Positions 48,398 through 60,236 are shown, numbered from the stretch's first letter. The stretch is 64,000 nucleotides of DNA from Pyrus communis (GCF_963583255.1 NC_084817.1:16250121-16314120), one strand, 5' to 3'. Notes: generated by a model from the letters alone, not told the origin. Translations and numbers: made by a program.

Positions 48398-50248
48398 TAA
48401 GGAAATATTTGTGAAAACTAGTTCATTTGAGAAACATCTATGCATGCTATTAACAATTAAAAGGCGGAATCATGCTTGTATGCACTCAAAAACAAAACTT
48501 TACCCATGAAATTCAAGGCCTAATAGTTGTGGTGAATCAAGACTCAACTTAAAACAAAGTGAGTTAAGAAACTTTATGCCTTTGAAACACTTATTTTCTT
48601 AGCAAAGGTAAATCACCCATGTGAGGGCCTTCTTCCTTTGTCACCTTGCTCCTTGGCTCCATGGATTTGGATGGAGGAACTTTTGCTTCTTGGCTCCATG
48701 TCTTCTTGGATATGAATGGAAGAATTGGGTTCTCCAAAAGTCACCAAAGTTGGAGACCTCTAAGCTTGGACACCAAGGATGGTTGAGGAAGAAGATGAGT
48801 GACCATGGAAAAATTAGATGCTAGTAAATTTTCCCATGGTGGCTTGCTGTTCTAGAGAGAAGAGAGAGAGAGTTGTTCTCTTTTCTTCCCTTAGAAAACC
48901 CTAATGATGAAAAGGTTATAAAGTCCTTTATATAGTCCCTTCAATTAAGTGACTAAAAGAACCACTAACCCTTTCCTTCTCTATATGGCCGGCCTCCTTA
49001 ACGCTATGGGCTGTTTGGGCCCTTTTGGGTTTTTAGTTAATAAGTTGTCATACAATTTATGTTAATGGGCTTAACATTCAAATCCTATTGGGCCTTGTGG
49101 CCCAAAACTAACCCGAGGTCTATAACTAACTTTTTTGTTTGATTAATTAACATATTAATTAATCTTATCCATAAATAATTAAACCATTTAATTATCCTTA
49201 CTCATCTCTGTTAAATCCTTCAAACATTACCTTACACGATGTGCGATCCATTAGGTTTCTTTTAGTGAGGCAGTGGACGATTATAACTCTTCAAATCGAT
49301 TGTGAATTGAAACTTATTTTCAATTCTCCCTTTAGCGATTATACACCTTTAGGGCTTCCACAAACCATGAGTGACACCTAGCAGTATGTCATGGGTACTT
49401 AAGCTAATCAGAAGAGGTTGGAAAACCTATTCAGTTTGGTATTACAATGCAATACAGTTTTTCTCTAATACAATACTCTTGACCACATTGTTTGGTTTGA
49501 TAGTTTATTCATGTTTACTATCCAATGTGATTCATTTTACTTATATGATTACCTTGAATGTGATTTGGAACAACTTCCTAAATCTCATTTATACTTTGGC
49601 CAGAGTTTTTAATCATATCATAGAATATTCTCCCTCAAACGATTTGAAGGTTAGAGATCCTTTGTTGCGCATTCACTTGCCTCCATGGCTAAGTGGCTTA
49701 ACCCCAACTATGTCGTGGACACCCTTTGACGGAGTGACTTTGACGTAGTAAAAAATGAAGGACCTAACCACAAGACAATTATGATGCCTTGGGTCAGAGG
49801 ATTACTTTGCATTATCCCAACCATGAGTTCTCATGTGACATAAGTATGAGAACTCCTTGTTGATCGCATTTAGTGAACTCATTCTCTATTGAGCACCTAC
49901 ATGCTTGTCTTGGTGTCAATCACATGAATGACTTGAGACCAGTCACTCTCTCTAAGAGAAGACGTAACACATACTGATCTTAACAGACTGTCAATGCCCA
50001 ATTGGCAATCCTATGATCAGGAACGTTTAGGATATGTATATGAAAAAGAATGGTCTCATGAATCTAACTTCTTTAGATCATATTCTCCCAATTACATATT
50101 CCTGGGACTTATCGTTTAAGCATATAACATTTATATGACATGACTTTAAACAATAATCTTTTATCTTTATATTATACTAGATTAGTATAACATGTGAAAT
50201 GTCCATAAAGTATCATCATATGATTGGCTTTAGGGCACATTTCTAACA
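48398..50248 (-). mobile_element. LTR-like insertion in copia gag (probable solo LTR)
   Basis: An 1851-bp non-coding segment flanked by the direct repeat ACACA (48393-48397 and 50249-50253). On the minus strand it begins TGTTAGAAATGTGCCCTAAA, a common LTR start in plant copia families, but ends in TA rather than CA. Removing it restores continuity of the gag zinc-knuckle region. It has no coding domains; the 125-codon ORF at 49371-49748 is unrecognised. Confidence 0.65.
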
Positions 50249-50286
50249 ACACATGTCCAATTCAATGGAATCTGAATTAACTACAA

Positions 50287-51059
50287 CTAGCTTTTGCCCT
50301 TGTTCTTAAAGTTAGAAGCATTAGGGGCGAGGGAATAGAGCTTCGAGGCCAAATTTCGTCCCTTGATTGGCTTCTGCCTTAGGCCTATGGCTAGGAATTT
50401 GTGTCCTTTGCTGCAACCATGAAGGCGTCCTTGTTTGTGGCTTCGAGAAGTGATTGCTTGCGCTTCAAGCATAGTGTTTGAGTCAGTGGGTCGAGTTTAG
50501 TGATTTTTCATCAACTACTGGTTTTGATTTTGAGCGATAAATAAAACGAAAATCAAATCTGAAAATTTGAAAAACCTTTGTGCCTAATATTGTTACTGTA
50601 TGCCAATATTGGTGTTATGGAAGGTTGAATAGGTCTTCTCCAAGAGATCCTGTTTAGTAAAGTTTTATCTATAGAACTTGAGCAGTGATCAGATTCAACA
50701 AACTTCAAAGTTGTATTCATTCACAGCCTCAAAGTCTTGGTAGCATAATTGCTGCTAGTCATGTCTTGATTTAGGCAACAATATATTTCTGGTGATCAAA
50801 GTGCTTGCCAGAGCGAGCTAAAGAGTGTTGGGATCCTTTTCAACAAGGTACTCAGTTTGCAGTACATTGTGCATATGTCTTCGGATGAAGATCATGGCAA
50901 TGGCTTTGTCAGATTTGCCTACTGGAAAGTCCGTAGCCTTTTGAAAGGTGGGTCTAAGACTTTTGGCAGTGAGATGGATCTTCACGTCTTGAACACACTT
51001 CAAGGAGTTTCTTCGAATACTTCCAGAGCGATACAGTCGAGTTTATTCAAGTTCAACAT
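50287..51059 (-). pseudogene. Ty1-copia gag N-terminal remnant
   Basis: The start MLNLNKLDCIALEVFEETP (ATG at 51059) shifts frame into KCVQDVKIHLTAKSLRP and then MIFIRRHMHNVLQTEYL, recognisable copia gag sequence. A Lys/Arg-rich piece at 50472-50287 corresponds to the basic region before the zinc knuckle. Frameshifts and stops are present throughout. Confidence 0.75.
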
Positions 51060-52398
51060 GTCACTGCAATGGTGGGAATAAGATCATGGTTAGTCTTATG
51101 GAAAATCAAAGATTGATAAACATACAGTTAGAGCATTCGGGGTTCTATCGAGCATTCAGGATTCATGGTGTATGTTTTGATTGAAAATTTGCATTTTCAA
51201 AGGCGCAAAGTTCGAAACTATAGGTTTGAGTTTATTATGAACTTCGGGTTCATAAAAAGGGGTACCTGTAAGAACTCATAATACAATATCCTATTCAAAT
51301 GTGGTGAATTTGTAGTTGCTTCAGGAACCCAAGTGTGAGCAGCTTGGGGACTATGAAAGACGTCAAAAGAAAATAAATAAAATATTGAATTGTAATTCCA
51401 AAAGGTGGAATGTGGGTCAATAATTTTAGACTTTTGTCGAAGTAATGAATTGTTGGTCACTTAAATTAATATTCAATAAATCGAGACCATATAGAATCAA
51501 TCGTCGAAGAAAAAATAAACATATTAGCTTTGGTAGGCTTCGGGCCAAGCAATTAAGAAACTATGACCTGATAAGGCTTTAGCTGAGCACACCCCAAAAT
51601 AATTGCGTGTGGTTAAGAAGCAACGAGGGCCGAAAACGTTAGCCTTTGGTAAAAAAAATAATAATAATAAACTTACAGCCTAATAAGGATTGTTGTCAAG
51701 GCACGGCCTGCAGCAAAGGCTAGGCATTGTGGGCTCGGTGCAGGCTACTGCAAGCAGCCCAATTTTCTGCAAAGCCAGCTGCAGGCTTGCTGTAGTCACG
51801 GGCCGAGGGAAAACAAAGGCCCAATAGCACAGAAGGCTAGAAGTGGGCTATCCAAAAGCTGCAGGCTTGGTACTCGAACGCGGGCCGAGGACGTCAGGCT
51901 AATCAGAGGGGGACCCAAGCATCAAGCATGCTCTGTGGCACGCGCGCAGCAAAGCTGGGGGGATGCTGCCATGATCCAGACTTTAAAATGATGTCGTCGT
52001 GGCGTGCGGGCTCGGTGCGACACTGCTCAGCGATGCTTGGCTGCAGGCCAGCACGGCACGGCTCGACCTGATTCTTTTTTTTGGGTTCTAGGGTTTTTAG
52101 AATCCAAAAATTCATGCTTTTATTTTCTTTCGTCTTTTTTACTCACAAAAATCTATATAGAAAATATCAATTGCGTATGCATCAACATATATATACACAC
52201 ACACAAAATATATAATTGTAAAAAAATAAATAATAGACTGGGATTTCATGCATAATGAGGAATGTTTTCATGCAACATGGTGTATGAAATATCACATTTG
52301 TGTTTTAGGAGAACCTGATTGAAAAAACTAAACTGAGCCTTTAAATGTGTACAAGAACCTCCTCCATGAACCTTCAGTTCCTTAGCGTCAGACAAAAT
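51060..52398 (-). other. Copia 5' untranslated leader and unassigned DNA
   Basis: The segment between the gag start and the PBS on the minus strand. The part 51690-52080 is GC-richer, with repeated ctgcaggc/gggctcgg-like words. No gene was found. Confidence 0.4.
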
Positions 52399-52416
52399 CG
52401 TGCTGATAACGTGTTG
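52399..52416 (-). promoter_or_regulatory. Copia primer binding site
   Basis: The minus-strand sequence CAACACGTTATCAGCACG is the PBS form seen in several plant copia families. It lies just inside the LTR. Confidence 0.7.
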
Positions 52417-52648
52417 TGTGCCTATTTAACTAAAAAATTATTAAGCGGGAGAGAGAGGAGTTCGGCAAGTAAGAGGGAGAGAGAATTTGGTGTCATTCTG
52501 ATGTTGTATTATCTCATCTCATTGTGCATCTATTTATAGTAGTAAGAAGGTAAATTCTTTACTCAAGAGGTATTACAGCTTAAATATGATACTACCTAAA
52601 AGATATGATTGAATCCTATAAGGATTTTCTAGGATTTATGTAATTACA
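52417..52648 (-). mobile_element. 5' LTR of the minus-strand copia element
   Basis: About 232 bp; on the minus strand it reads from TGTAATTACA to the PBS, with TATA-like 'actataaatagatg' in the middle. It is similar in size and layout to 1836-2066. The outer edge is inferred from the TG and is not confirmed by a TSD. Its length does not match the 708-bp LTR at 38098, so two different copia elements are probably mixed here. Confidence 0.55.
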
Positions 52649-53897
52649 TTTTTAACTTAATTAGAACTGCAACAGAAATGAGTATTTAAGTCCTCCAAGT
52701 TTATTTATATTATATAATTTTTTTTTTCTCTGAATAAAGAAGTAGGTTTTGGGGATATGTTGGAGTAAGTCCATACCTATCCAAGCAATGTGTCCTAATG
52801 TTGGTACATCTAGAACGACCTTCATTTTTGACCCACTCTTAGAAGTTACAATCATTGAAAATTACATTATTAAATTAGACACTATTGTCCAATTAATGGT
52901 GACTCAGTTGCGTATGTGGGTGGGTGGATGGGTGGCTTAAAGGATATATAACTTATCCTCTTTTGTTCGTACCATAATTATAAGTCAATATTTCAAACCA
53001 TGTATGAGAAGATAATGAAGAATCTTAAGATAAGGCAATGTATGAAAGGGAAACAACCTAGGTATAATTTCAAAAACCAAGTTTTTTAATTTTATTTAAA
53101 AAAAAAAAAAAAGAATTGAGAGACAGTCGAGTGCATGGATTCTTGCATGTTGTCTAGATTAGCTGTGGTCGATAATTGCACCCATAATTTAAAATGTAAG
53201 AAAAATTGTCAAGTGCATGTTTAGTTTATTTATTTTTTTAATAATACTTGAATTCATGTCCCACTCGTTACCAATAGTGTATTTTTATTTAATAATACTT
53301 CAATTGGATGTTCTACCATCAGAACATTTCAATTTCTTAATCTTCATTTAATATTTATTCACAAAATTTAAATAAGAGATCATTTGGTCATTCAAATGTT
53401 TTAAATAAATGGACGGTTTATGAATATGTTATTTGATATTCGTACTGTAGATTTGTTTTATATTTGGATGCATAAAAAATAATTGATTAGAATGGTTCTT
53501 TGTAGAGATAATTTTCAAATGAAGATTAAGAAATCGCACGATTCTGATTATAAACTTTATTCTATGAAGATACGTTATTCGCAACAAGTCTGAAATACCA
53601 TCCTTTCCAATTTTTTAGATTAAAAACCAGTGTATGTGTTGCTTCTTTACGTAAAAATCATAGAATTTCCATGTAATTGCCTGTCATAGTTATACACATT
53701 TATGGGAAGCAAGCAATCTGATCCACTAAACTCTTTATGTACATGTGTTATATATTCTTTTGTATGTATATCTTCCCCAAAGGAATGTGCCAATTAGCTC
53801 AAAATTAATTACATTTACACGAAACTTCTTCGAACTTATTATCCGTAAGTTTCTTTTGCTCTTCTTCTCCTCCTCCTCTTTTTCTTCCTCAAAATCT
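52649..53897. other. Upstream region of the OXS3-like gene
   Basis: AT-rich, without a recognised gene or bounded repeat. The last ~100 bp before 53898 are CT-rich (cttcttctcctcctcctc), typical of a plant 5' UTR, and will include the promoter and leader of the gene at 53898. Confidence 0.5.
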
Positions 53898-54927
53898 ATG
53901 GGTGCAGGTAGTGACGAACAAATGATTCAGGGTGGAAGCTCGATCACAAATTATGACAACTACACAAAAAGGGAAGATAGCTGGGTGATGGAAGGAGATC
54001 ATGATGATCATGATGATATGTACGACACAACATCCTTGACGTCGATTTCAAATAGATCATCGACATCTTCATCGGACTTAGTAGATGATGCATCTTCACC
54101 ATCAACATCATCATCATGTTCTTCTTCCTTTCATTCTCATGGATCGTTGCTCGACTTGACAGATCTCATGACTCAGCTACCCATCAAGTAAGAAGAGAAA
54201 AAGAAAGCCCATCTCAATTCTCATCATGACTATATTTCTAATTTCTTTTCCATTAATTTATAACCACGCACAATATTTAGTTTTAGGTTTTGGATGTTGG
54301 ATAGTTTTGCATTGTTTTGGATGTTCGATAGTTTTAGCATTCAGGTATATTAGTATATATATCCACGATAAAGTTTATATTGTGTTATGAAAAAAGAAAA
54401 AAAACATCTAATTTAATTAGTACCATAATCTTCCATTTTCCACACAATGCATGAAAGAATGGAACATTTGATTAAGTAGGCAGAACATAGATTAGATCAG
54501 TTGGTTCGGACAGTATAATCGAGCTCTGAAATCCAAATTTAAATCTCTCCTCCCATATCTGAATAGTTTAGAATATCCTCTTTCAAAGGATTTTGTTAAT
54601 TTTCAGCTAAATTTCTTATTATACATGTACAGTAGAGGACTTTCAAAGTATTTTGAAGGCAAGTGCCAATCCTTTACATGTTTATCAAAGGTAAAGAGCA
54701 TTCAAGATCTTGCAAAGAAAGAGTCTCCATATAATCAAAGAAAGGCACTAAAAGGAAGCGAGAGCTATGGCGGTGGCTTGGGTTCTTACAGATCGTACAC
54801 ACATCCGAAGGCCGCGATTTCTAAGAGTAAGAAGGCATCAACTACTTCATCTTTTTCGAGCAGATCAAGAGGCAGCTCTTTTCTCATAAATAACAACACG
54901 CTCCCTCCAACTCCAGTAAGAAAGTAG
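53898..54927 (+). CDS. OXIDATIVE STRESS 3-like protein, two exons
   Basis: Exon 1 is 53898-54187 and exon 2 is 54633-54927 (194 residues). The intron has GTAAG..ACAG ends in phase 2. The start MGAGSDEQMI is the only Met near the family's N-terminus. An acidic Asp/His stretch (DHDDHDDMYD) and a Ser-rich region (about residues 45-85) follow. The conserved OXS3 block spans the splice: LLDLTDLMTQLPI, then RGLSKYFEGKCQSFTCLSKV, then VKSIQDLAKKESPY, with a C-terminal YGGGLGSYRSYTHPKAAISK and a basic Ser-rich tail. The family comprises small nuclear or speckle-associated stress-tolerance proteins of plants, linked to oxidative and heavy-metal stress responses. The splice codon gives Asn where Lys is usual. 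No stops or frameshifts are present, so it looks intact. Confidence 0.82.
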
Positions 54928-55797
54928 TTTTAACGTACGTACGTACGTGTGCCGGTGTGCATGTAAACTACACAATGTATATACTTGTTAATATTTTTTT
55001 TTTTAATTTTTTTAATTTTATGGAAGTAGACTTTGTTAGTATTTTGAACCTCTCCTGTTTGTTGGTCTTGCAACTATCTTTTACACTGAGGAATCAGATA
55101 TTATATTTGTTCTTCAGCTGCGTATGTTAAGATCTGGAATTTAGAATATAGGCAGATTCCATATATGATCTGAGAAAAAAAGGAAAGAAGATTGCGATAA
55201 ATCCAAATTGAATTTTACATGAACGGTTCGTCTTAGAAAGCTCGACTTGTATGATTAGGGATGACAATGGAGGGGAGCGGATTGAGTTTGCTTGCCCTTC
55301 CATCCGGGACATCCCCGATTTGCCCCCAATGAAGATCCGTTTGGTGGGCTGGATGAGATTGAACCTTAGAATAAGATTGGATTGACATGGATTGGTTAGG
55401 TTTTGAATCTCACTCCATTGTTTGGTGAAACACTAAGTTGGATGAGATTGGATTGGACTTAAATCCAGTCGACTATTTGGTACATGACTAAATTGGACTT
55501 AAAAATTTTATTTGTTTTTTTAATCTTCATTCAATATCACGTATAATTAATCAAAGCAAATAAAAGAACCACAAATTTGATAATAAGAAAATCATATGAA
55601 GATACAACTATATGTTCATCCAAAAGGTACGATTTTTGGAATATAACAAAGTCCAAATTAAAATTCCATAACAAAGTTAAATTCTTAAAAAACCAACTAG
55701 AAAATAGAACAAAATCCAAATTTTAATTCTTAAAATTCAACTAGAGAATATAAAAAGCAACTACATCTAAGTCACGAGCTCTACGATAAAAAAAAAG
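54928..55797. other. 3' flank of the OXS3-like gene and repeat-like DNA
   Basis: It begins with the gene's 3' UTR and an acgtacgtacgtacg run. The part 55340-55500 has repeated 'ggatgagattggattgg' words and begins 'gtttggtgggctgg', similar to PIF/Harbinger-type transposon ends. No gene was found. Confidence 0.4.
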
Positions 55798-56110
55798 TCA
55801 TGAGCTCGACGATCGATCTCCATGGAGTGTCCTCACATACTTGAACCTATCTTCACCTTCATCTAGTGTTCTCGAATACACACACTTTTGCCAGATCCGT
55901 AAACAAGGGAAGGTAATCCGATCTCCAATTGAAAACCCAACCTCTTTGAGCTCTTCTCCCTCAAACTTATGGTCATCATTTACGCCTTTCTCCTTCAACC
56001 CATCAGCCAACTCGTGCAGTTTAGAATCATGACCCTCCACCATATTCTCTAGTACACTAGCAATTTTGCCCAAGCCATCCAAAACTTTGCTCGGCCTTTC
56101 TCTCCTACTT
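55798..56110 (-). pseudogene. Possible PIF/Harbinger Myb-like protein fragment
   Basis: The minus-strand reading extends upstream of its Met to give SSACRSRRERPSKVLDGLGK, then IASVLENMVEGHDSKLHELA and onward to GDRSSSS. The basic stretch followed by a helical tail resembles the C-terminal part of Myb/SANT-like proteins encoded by PIF/Harbinger elements. The assignment is weak, and the N-terminal DNA-binding part is not present. Confidence 0.3.
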
Positions 56111-56333
56111 CTACATGCGGATGATTAATTAGAATGAGCTTGAGTTGCACTTTAGTTTGATGACTCCCTTGTTGGAATTTGTGTTTTATGTGGGACTTGG
56201 AGTCCCACATCGCCCAAACCTTCTTTGAACATCACTTTTATAAGTGAGTGAACTCACTTATAGTTTGAATTGAATTGGGCCAAAGACATGGACCTTGGGC
56301 CTTAGACTTGGAGGGTTTGGGTGTATATACAAG

Positions 56334-56690
56334 ATGAGTGACACCAAGTCTGTTGTCAAGCAAGTTGAAGAACTCCAAGTGATTGTTCATGAGTTAGATG
56401 AAGCATCTAACTGAAGACATGAGCATGGATCAGTTGATTCTCAAACTGCGTGTGGATGAGGATCATCGCAAAAATGAGAAGTATGATGTCTCATCGCTGG
56501 AGGCAAAAGCCAATGTTGTGGAAGGAGGTGAAACAAAGGCAAGGATGCTGCAAAGAAAGCAATGACTGCTGTGAAAGGGAAAACCTTCAAGAAAATCAAA
56601 GGAGGTTGCTGGGTTTGTGGAAAGACAGGTCATAGGGCAAAGGACTGCCGCCACAAGAAGGATCAGAAAAATGCATTTATGTTAAGAAAA
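56334..56690 (+). pseudogene. Copia gag fragments with zinc knuckle
   Basis: MSDTKSVVKQVEELQVIVHE and, after a stop and frame changes, GGCWVCGKTGHRAKDCRHKK at about 56602-56661. The second piece is an intact CCHC zinc knuckle, placing it at the end of gag. The RT sequence begins only ~80 bp later, so the intervening pol has been deleted. Confidence 0.75.
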
Positions 56691-56744
56691 CGAAAAATGC
56701 TTGTGTTATTGTATGTCTATATGTTGATGACATGCTTATAAGAT

Positions 56745-57656
56745 GTGATTAACTCCACAAAGAAAATGCTAAATTCTAGTTTTGATATGAAAGATATGGG
56801 ATTAGCTGATGTGATTCTTGGAGTTCGAATTCTAAGGAATTCAGATGGATATGTCCTAACTCAATCACATTATGTGGAAAAGGTTCTAAAAAGGTTTGGA
56901 CATTATGATTGTAAACCTGCAGTAACTCCTTTTGATCCTATTCATAAACTTACTAAAAACGAAGAAGAGAGTGTATCTCAATTGGAGTATACCCAAGTTA
57001 TAGGTTGCTTGATGTACATTATGAATTGTACAAGACCTGATCTTGCTTATTCAATAAGCCGACTAAGTAGGTATTCAAGTAATCCTGGAAGAGATCATTG
57101 GAATGCTTTAATAAGGGTATTAAGATACTTAAAGCATACAATGAACTATGGTTTGCATTACACTCAATATCCCCCAGTATTAGAAGGATATAGTGATGCA
57201 AATTGGATTTCAGGGAGCACAGACAGTAAATCCACAAGTGGATATGTACTTACACTTGGTGGAGCAGCTGTGTTATGGAAATCATCCAAGCAAACATGTA
57301 TAGCACGTTCGACAATGGAATTAGAGTTTATAGCCTTAGATATAGCTGCTGATGAAGCTGAATGGCTTAAACATTTTCTGGAAGATATTCCATTATGGCC
57401 CAAGCCTGTGACTGCAATATGTATACATTGTGACAGCATGGCTGCACAAGGTCGAGCCAAAAACGCTGAATATAATGGGAAGTCAAGACATATAAGGCGA
57501 CGACATAAAACCATTAGACAACTACTCAAGAATGGAACTATTTCCATTGATTATATTAAATCTAAGGAGAATATTGCCGATCCTTTGACAAAAGGCCTAT
57601 CCAAGGATCAAGTGGCATTTACATCGAGGGGAATGGATTTAAAGCCAACTCAATGA
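56745..57656 (+). CDS. Ty1-copia RT C-terminus and RNase H (partial polyprotein)
   Basis: A 303-codon ORF. RT C-terminal landmarks are [33 protein letters not shown] and [20 protein letters not shown]. RNase H follows, with [11 protein letters not shown] and [20 protein letters not shown], then [21 protein letters not shown] and IADPLTKGL. The RT catalytic YVDDM motif is partly readable just upstream in another frame (LCLYVDDMLI at about 56708-56740), so a frameshift separates it from this ORF. The ORF lies between truncated gag and the PPT and would not yield a functional enzyme. Confidence 0.85.
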   Translation: MINSTKKMLNSSFDMKDMGLADVILGVRILRNSDGYVLTQSHYVEKVLKRFGHYDCKPAVTPFDPIHKLTKNEEESVSQLEYTQVIGCLMYIMNCTRPDLAYSISRLSRYSSNPGRDHWNALIRVLRYLKHTMNYGLHYTQYPPVLEGYSDANWISGSTDSKSTSGYVLTLGGAAVLWKSSKQTCIARSTMELEFIALDIAADEAEWLKHFLEDIPLWPKPVTAICIHCDSMAAQGRAKNAEYNGKSRHIRRRHKTIRQLLKNGTISIDYIKSKENIADPLTKGLSKDQVAFTSRGMDLKPTQ

Positions 57657-58218
57657 GTTATAACTTGACGGAAACCTAACCTAGCTAATTGGAGATCCCA
57701 TGGTCTAGGTTCAATAGGCAAACTAGTTGAGGAAAACTCAAAGTAAACAACACAATATCTTTACTTATTCTTATGATGGAAAACTGTGTGTTGCCTGTAA
57801 GACGAAAAGGGTGAATAACTATTCTTAATAATGCTAATATCTTATGATTAAGATGAATAGAACAAGATATTCTTTATTAGCATTACCTATATGAGATTGA
57901 TGTGGGATCGCATCTTTGAGAATTGGTATGGCTACAATTCTCTAAAGGTCTCATGAAATCAGGATATGTTTAGGACCAAAATGAACACAACCGTATGAAT
58001 TGACGTGTGTTCAGATGTGATATGTGTGATACTTATTGTTTCGATTTTACTACTAAGAATGATCAGTTCAAGATAGTAAATTCACTGCTTCATTAGGTAA
58101 AACCGATAAGTACTCACTAGAGAAGGTTCAAGTCCAAAAGACACCTATCCCGATGCGTATCATATCTAAGTTCTCTGGAAAGACATTACTAATTTAGCTA
58201 GTATCTTATTTTCAATTC

Positions 58219-58231
58219 AAATGTGGGGTAT
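58219..58231 (+). promoter_or_regulatory. Copia polypurine tract
   Basis: The sequence aaatgtggggtat precedes TGTTGGAATT of the 3' LTR. Confidence 0.6.
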
Positions 58232-58860
58232 TGTTGGAATTTGTGTTTTATGTGGGACTTGGAGTCCCACATCGCCCAAACCTTCTTTGACATCACCTTT
58301 ATAAGTGAGTGAACTCACTTATAGTTTGAATTGAATTGGGCCAAAGCCATGGACCTTGGGCCTTAGACTTGGAGGGTTTGGGTGTATATATTAAATGTCA
58401 AAGATGGGCCTTGGGCCTTGGGGCTCTTGGGCTCGGATGGACGAAAAACACAAGTTACGTTTTTTATTTTTTGGATTCAGTTTTTTCCGAAAGGATAAAA
58501 CTGATTGAACAGTTACATTCAGTTACATTCGGTTTTTATTTTTTTAAAACTGATAAGCATGAGTGGTTGTATTTGTTCAATTTATGCCATTATATATATG
58601 GCAATAAAATCAGAAACCAATCATCAATTTCATTTTCCGTCCTCCATATTTCACAGAGAAACGCTCAATCAATTCGCCAAGAATCCAAGTTCGTGTGCAA
58701 GAACTTGGGTTAGATAGTTGTATCCTGCAAGATAGACGTCCATTTGAACTACTGAACTTGGGTTAGATAGTTGTATCCTGCAAGATAGACGTCCATTTGA
58801 ACTACTGCACTGCAAGATAGATCCTTTTCTAGTTGCGGGATCCTGGCCAATGTTAGTTTC
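58232..58860 (+). repeat. 3' LTR of the deleted copia element
   Basis: It begins TGTTGGAATTTG like 56170. TATA-like gtgtatatat lies at about 58381-58391. The end could not be fixed; it lies before the MITE at 58874. Confidence 0.65.
58701..58806. repeat. 53-bp tandem duplication
   Basis: The unit starting gaacttgggttagatag and ending ttgaactact occurs twice head to tail (58701-58753 and 58754-58806), with no difference seen. Confidence 0.92.
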
Positions 58861-58873
58861 AGATGACTCCTTG

Positions 58874-59297
58874 CAAGGATGGAGCTAGAAATTTCTTTTA
58901 GTGGGGGCAACCCAAAAATCAATTAAGAAAACCTTATTATAGTATGACTTATAACCAATATGAAAATAGGGATGATTTCAAATGATAATGTATCACAATT
59001 CCAATGTTACAAATTTTAGTGTAGTAGTGGAAAGTGGCAAAGTGATAAGAAAAATGTTAATACATAATTACGCAAGAGTGAGGTTTTTCAGTTTGAATGA
59101 CAGAACAAGAGCACTTTTGCTCATATAATATTTGATATGGAGTATACGCAGTATGAAACTATGTTGGATACTAGGTACATATATTTTCTTCAAAAATAAT
59201 GCGTGTGTATTATATAATTATAGTCTGCAACTTAACAAGCAAATCACTTGAGTGGGGGGCATATGCCCCCAGTGAGCCTTCATTGGCTCCATCCTTG
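58874..59297. mobile_element. Non-autonomous DNA transposon (hAT-like MITE)
   Basis: A 424-bp element with inverted ends CAAGGATGGAGC and GCTCCATCCTTG. The flanks, ACTCCTTG and ACTCCCTT, look like an imperfect 8-bp TSD. The gtgggggcaa near the left end and the gcccccagtgag near the right extend the inverted similarity. There is no ORF. Confidence 0.75.
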
Positions 59298-59723
59298 ACT
59301 CCCTTCTAACCCAACGTTAGCTTCAGATGACCCTGTAACCTTGTGCATGAGCAAATCACATTGGCCCCTAAACGACCACGCGAAATTCAAAAATATTAAT
59401 CAAAATGATCACACGAAATTCAAAAATAGGAATTAATAGTCTTTTCCATTCTTTTACTTCATCTCCCAAGCATGAGACTTGGTTATAAAACACATGAAAT
59501 TCAAAAATACTAATCAAAATGATCACATGAAATTTAAAAATAGGAATTAATAGTCTTTCCCATTCTTTTCTTCTGTCTCCCAAGCACGAGACTCAGTTAT
59601 AAATGACACATGTCAAAAATAAGCTGCTAAAAATAAGCAAAAACGGTTATAAACAACGGGCGTCACAAATAAGCCGCTAAAAATACGCAAAAAAATGATT
59701 ATGAAAAATAAAAAAGACGTGGG

Positions 59724-59842
59724 GGAATGCAACACAAAGACTTCCCCAAAGGTCACCCATCATAGTACAGCTCTTGCCCAAACTCAATTAACTTTGAAGT
59801 TCTGTTGGGATCCGGTGCATATGTATTGGCATGATCACATCT
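59724..59842 (-). rRNA. 5S rRNA-like copy 1 (degenerate)
   Basis: About 119 nt matching the plant 5S rRNA reverse complement from the ggatgcaac end to the gatcgcatcc end. It has several substitutions (for example gatcacatct at its 5' end). Confidence 0.8.
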
Positions 59843-60115
59843 GTTAGTCTATTACTTGTAAATGTATATAACCATTTCTTTTAACCATGGCCCTGTAACC
59901 TTATGCATGTGCAAATCATACCGGCCCCTAAACGTTCAAGCGAAATTCAAAAATATTAATCAAAACAATCACACGAAATTAAAAAATAGGAATTAATTGT
60001 TTTCACATTTTTTTCTTCCATCTCCTAAGCACGAGACTCAGTCATCAACAACGTGCGTGACAAATAAGCTGCTAAAAATACGCAAAAAATAATTATGAAA
60101 AATTAAAAAGAGGTG

Positions 60116-60236
60116 GGATAATGCAACATGAAGACTTCCCAAGAGGTCACCCATCCTAGTAGTACTCTCTCCCAAACTTGCTTAACTTCGGAGTTCTGAT
60201 ACGATTAGATGCAAGTGAGTTGGTATGATCTCATCC
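60116..60236 (-). rRNA. 5S rRNA-like copy 2 (degenerate)
   Basis: About 121 nt. It has an extra base near the 3' end (ggataatgc) and a divergent middle (tacgattagatgc where 5S has tgggatccggtgc). Confidence 0.78.

Larger units (their letters stand above)
56170..58860 (+). mobile_element. Internally deleted Ty1-copia element
   Basis: A truncated 5' LTR (56170 to about 56328, starting TGTTGGAATTTG) is followed by gag pieces, RT/RNase H (56745-57656), a PPT (58219-58231) and the 3' LTR (58232 to about 58860). The first ~160 bp of the two LTRs are nearly identical, including the paired GGGACTTGGAGTCCC palindrome and ataagtgagtgaactcactta. The 5' LTR is cut at 'tgtatata', and most of gag, protease and integrase is missing. 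The right LTR edge is approximate. Confidence 0.85.

Noticed and set aside
52661..52940. Opposed ORFs of 63-64 codons near 52700-52940
   Set aside because: Short, overlapping on both strands, and no family resemblance.
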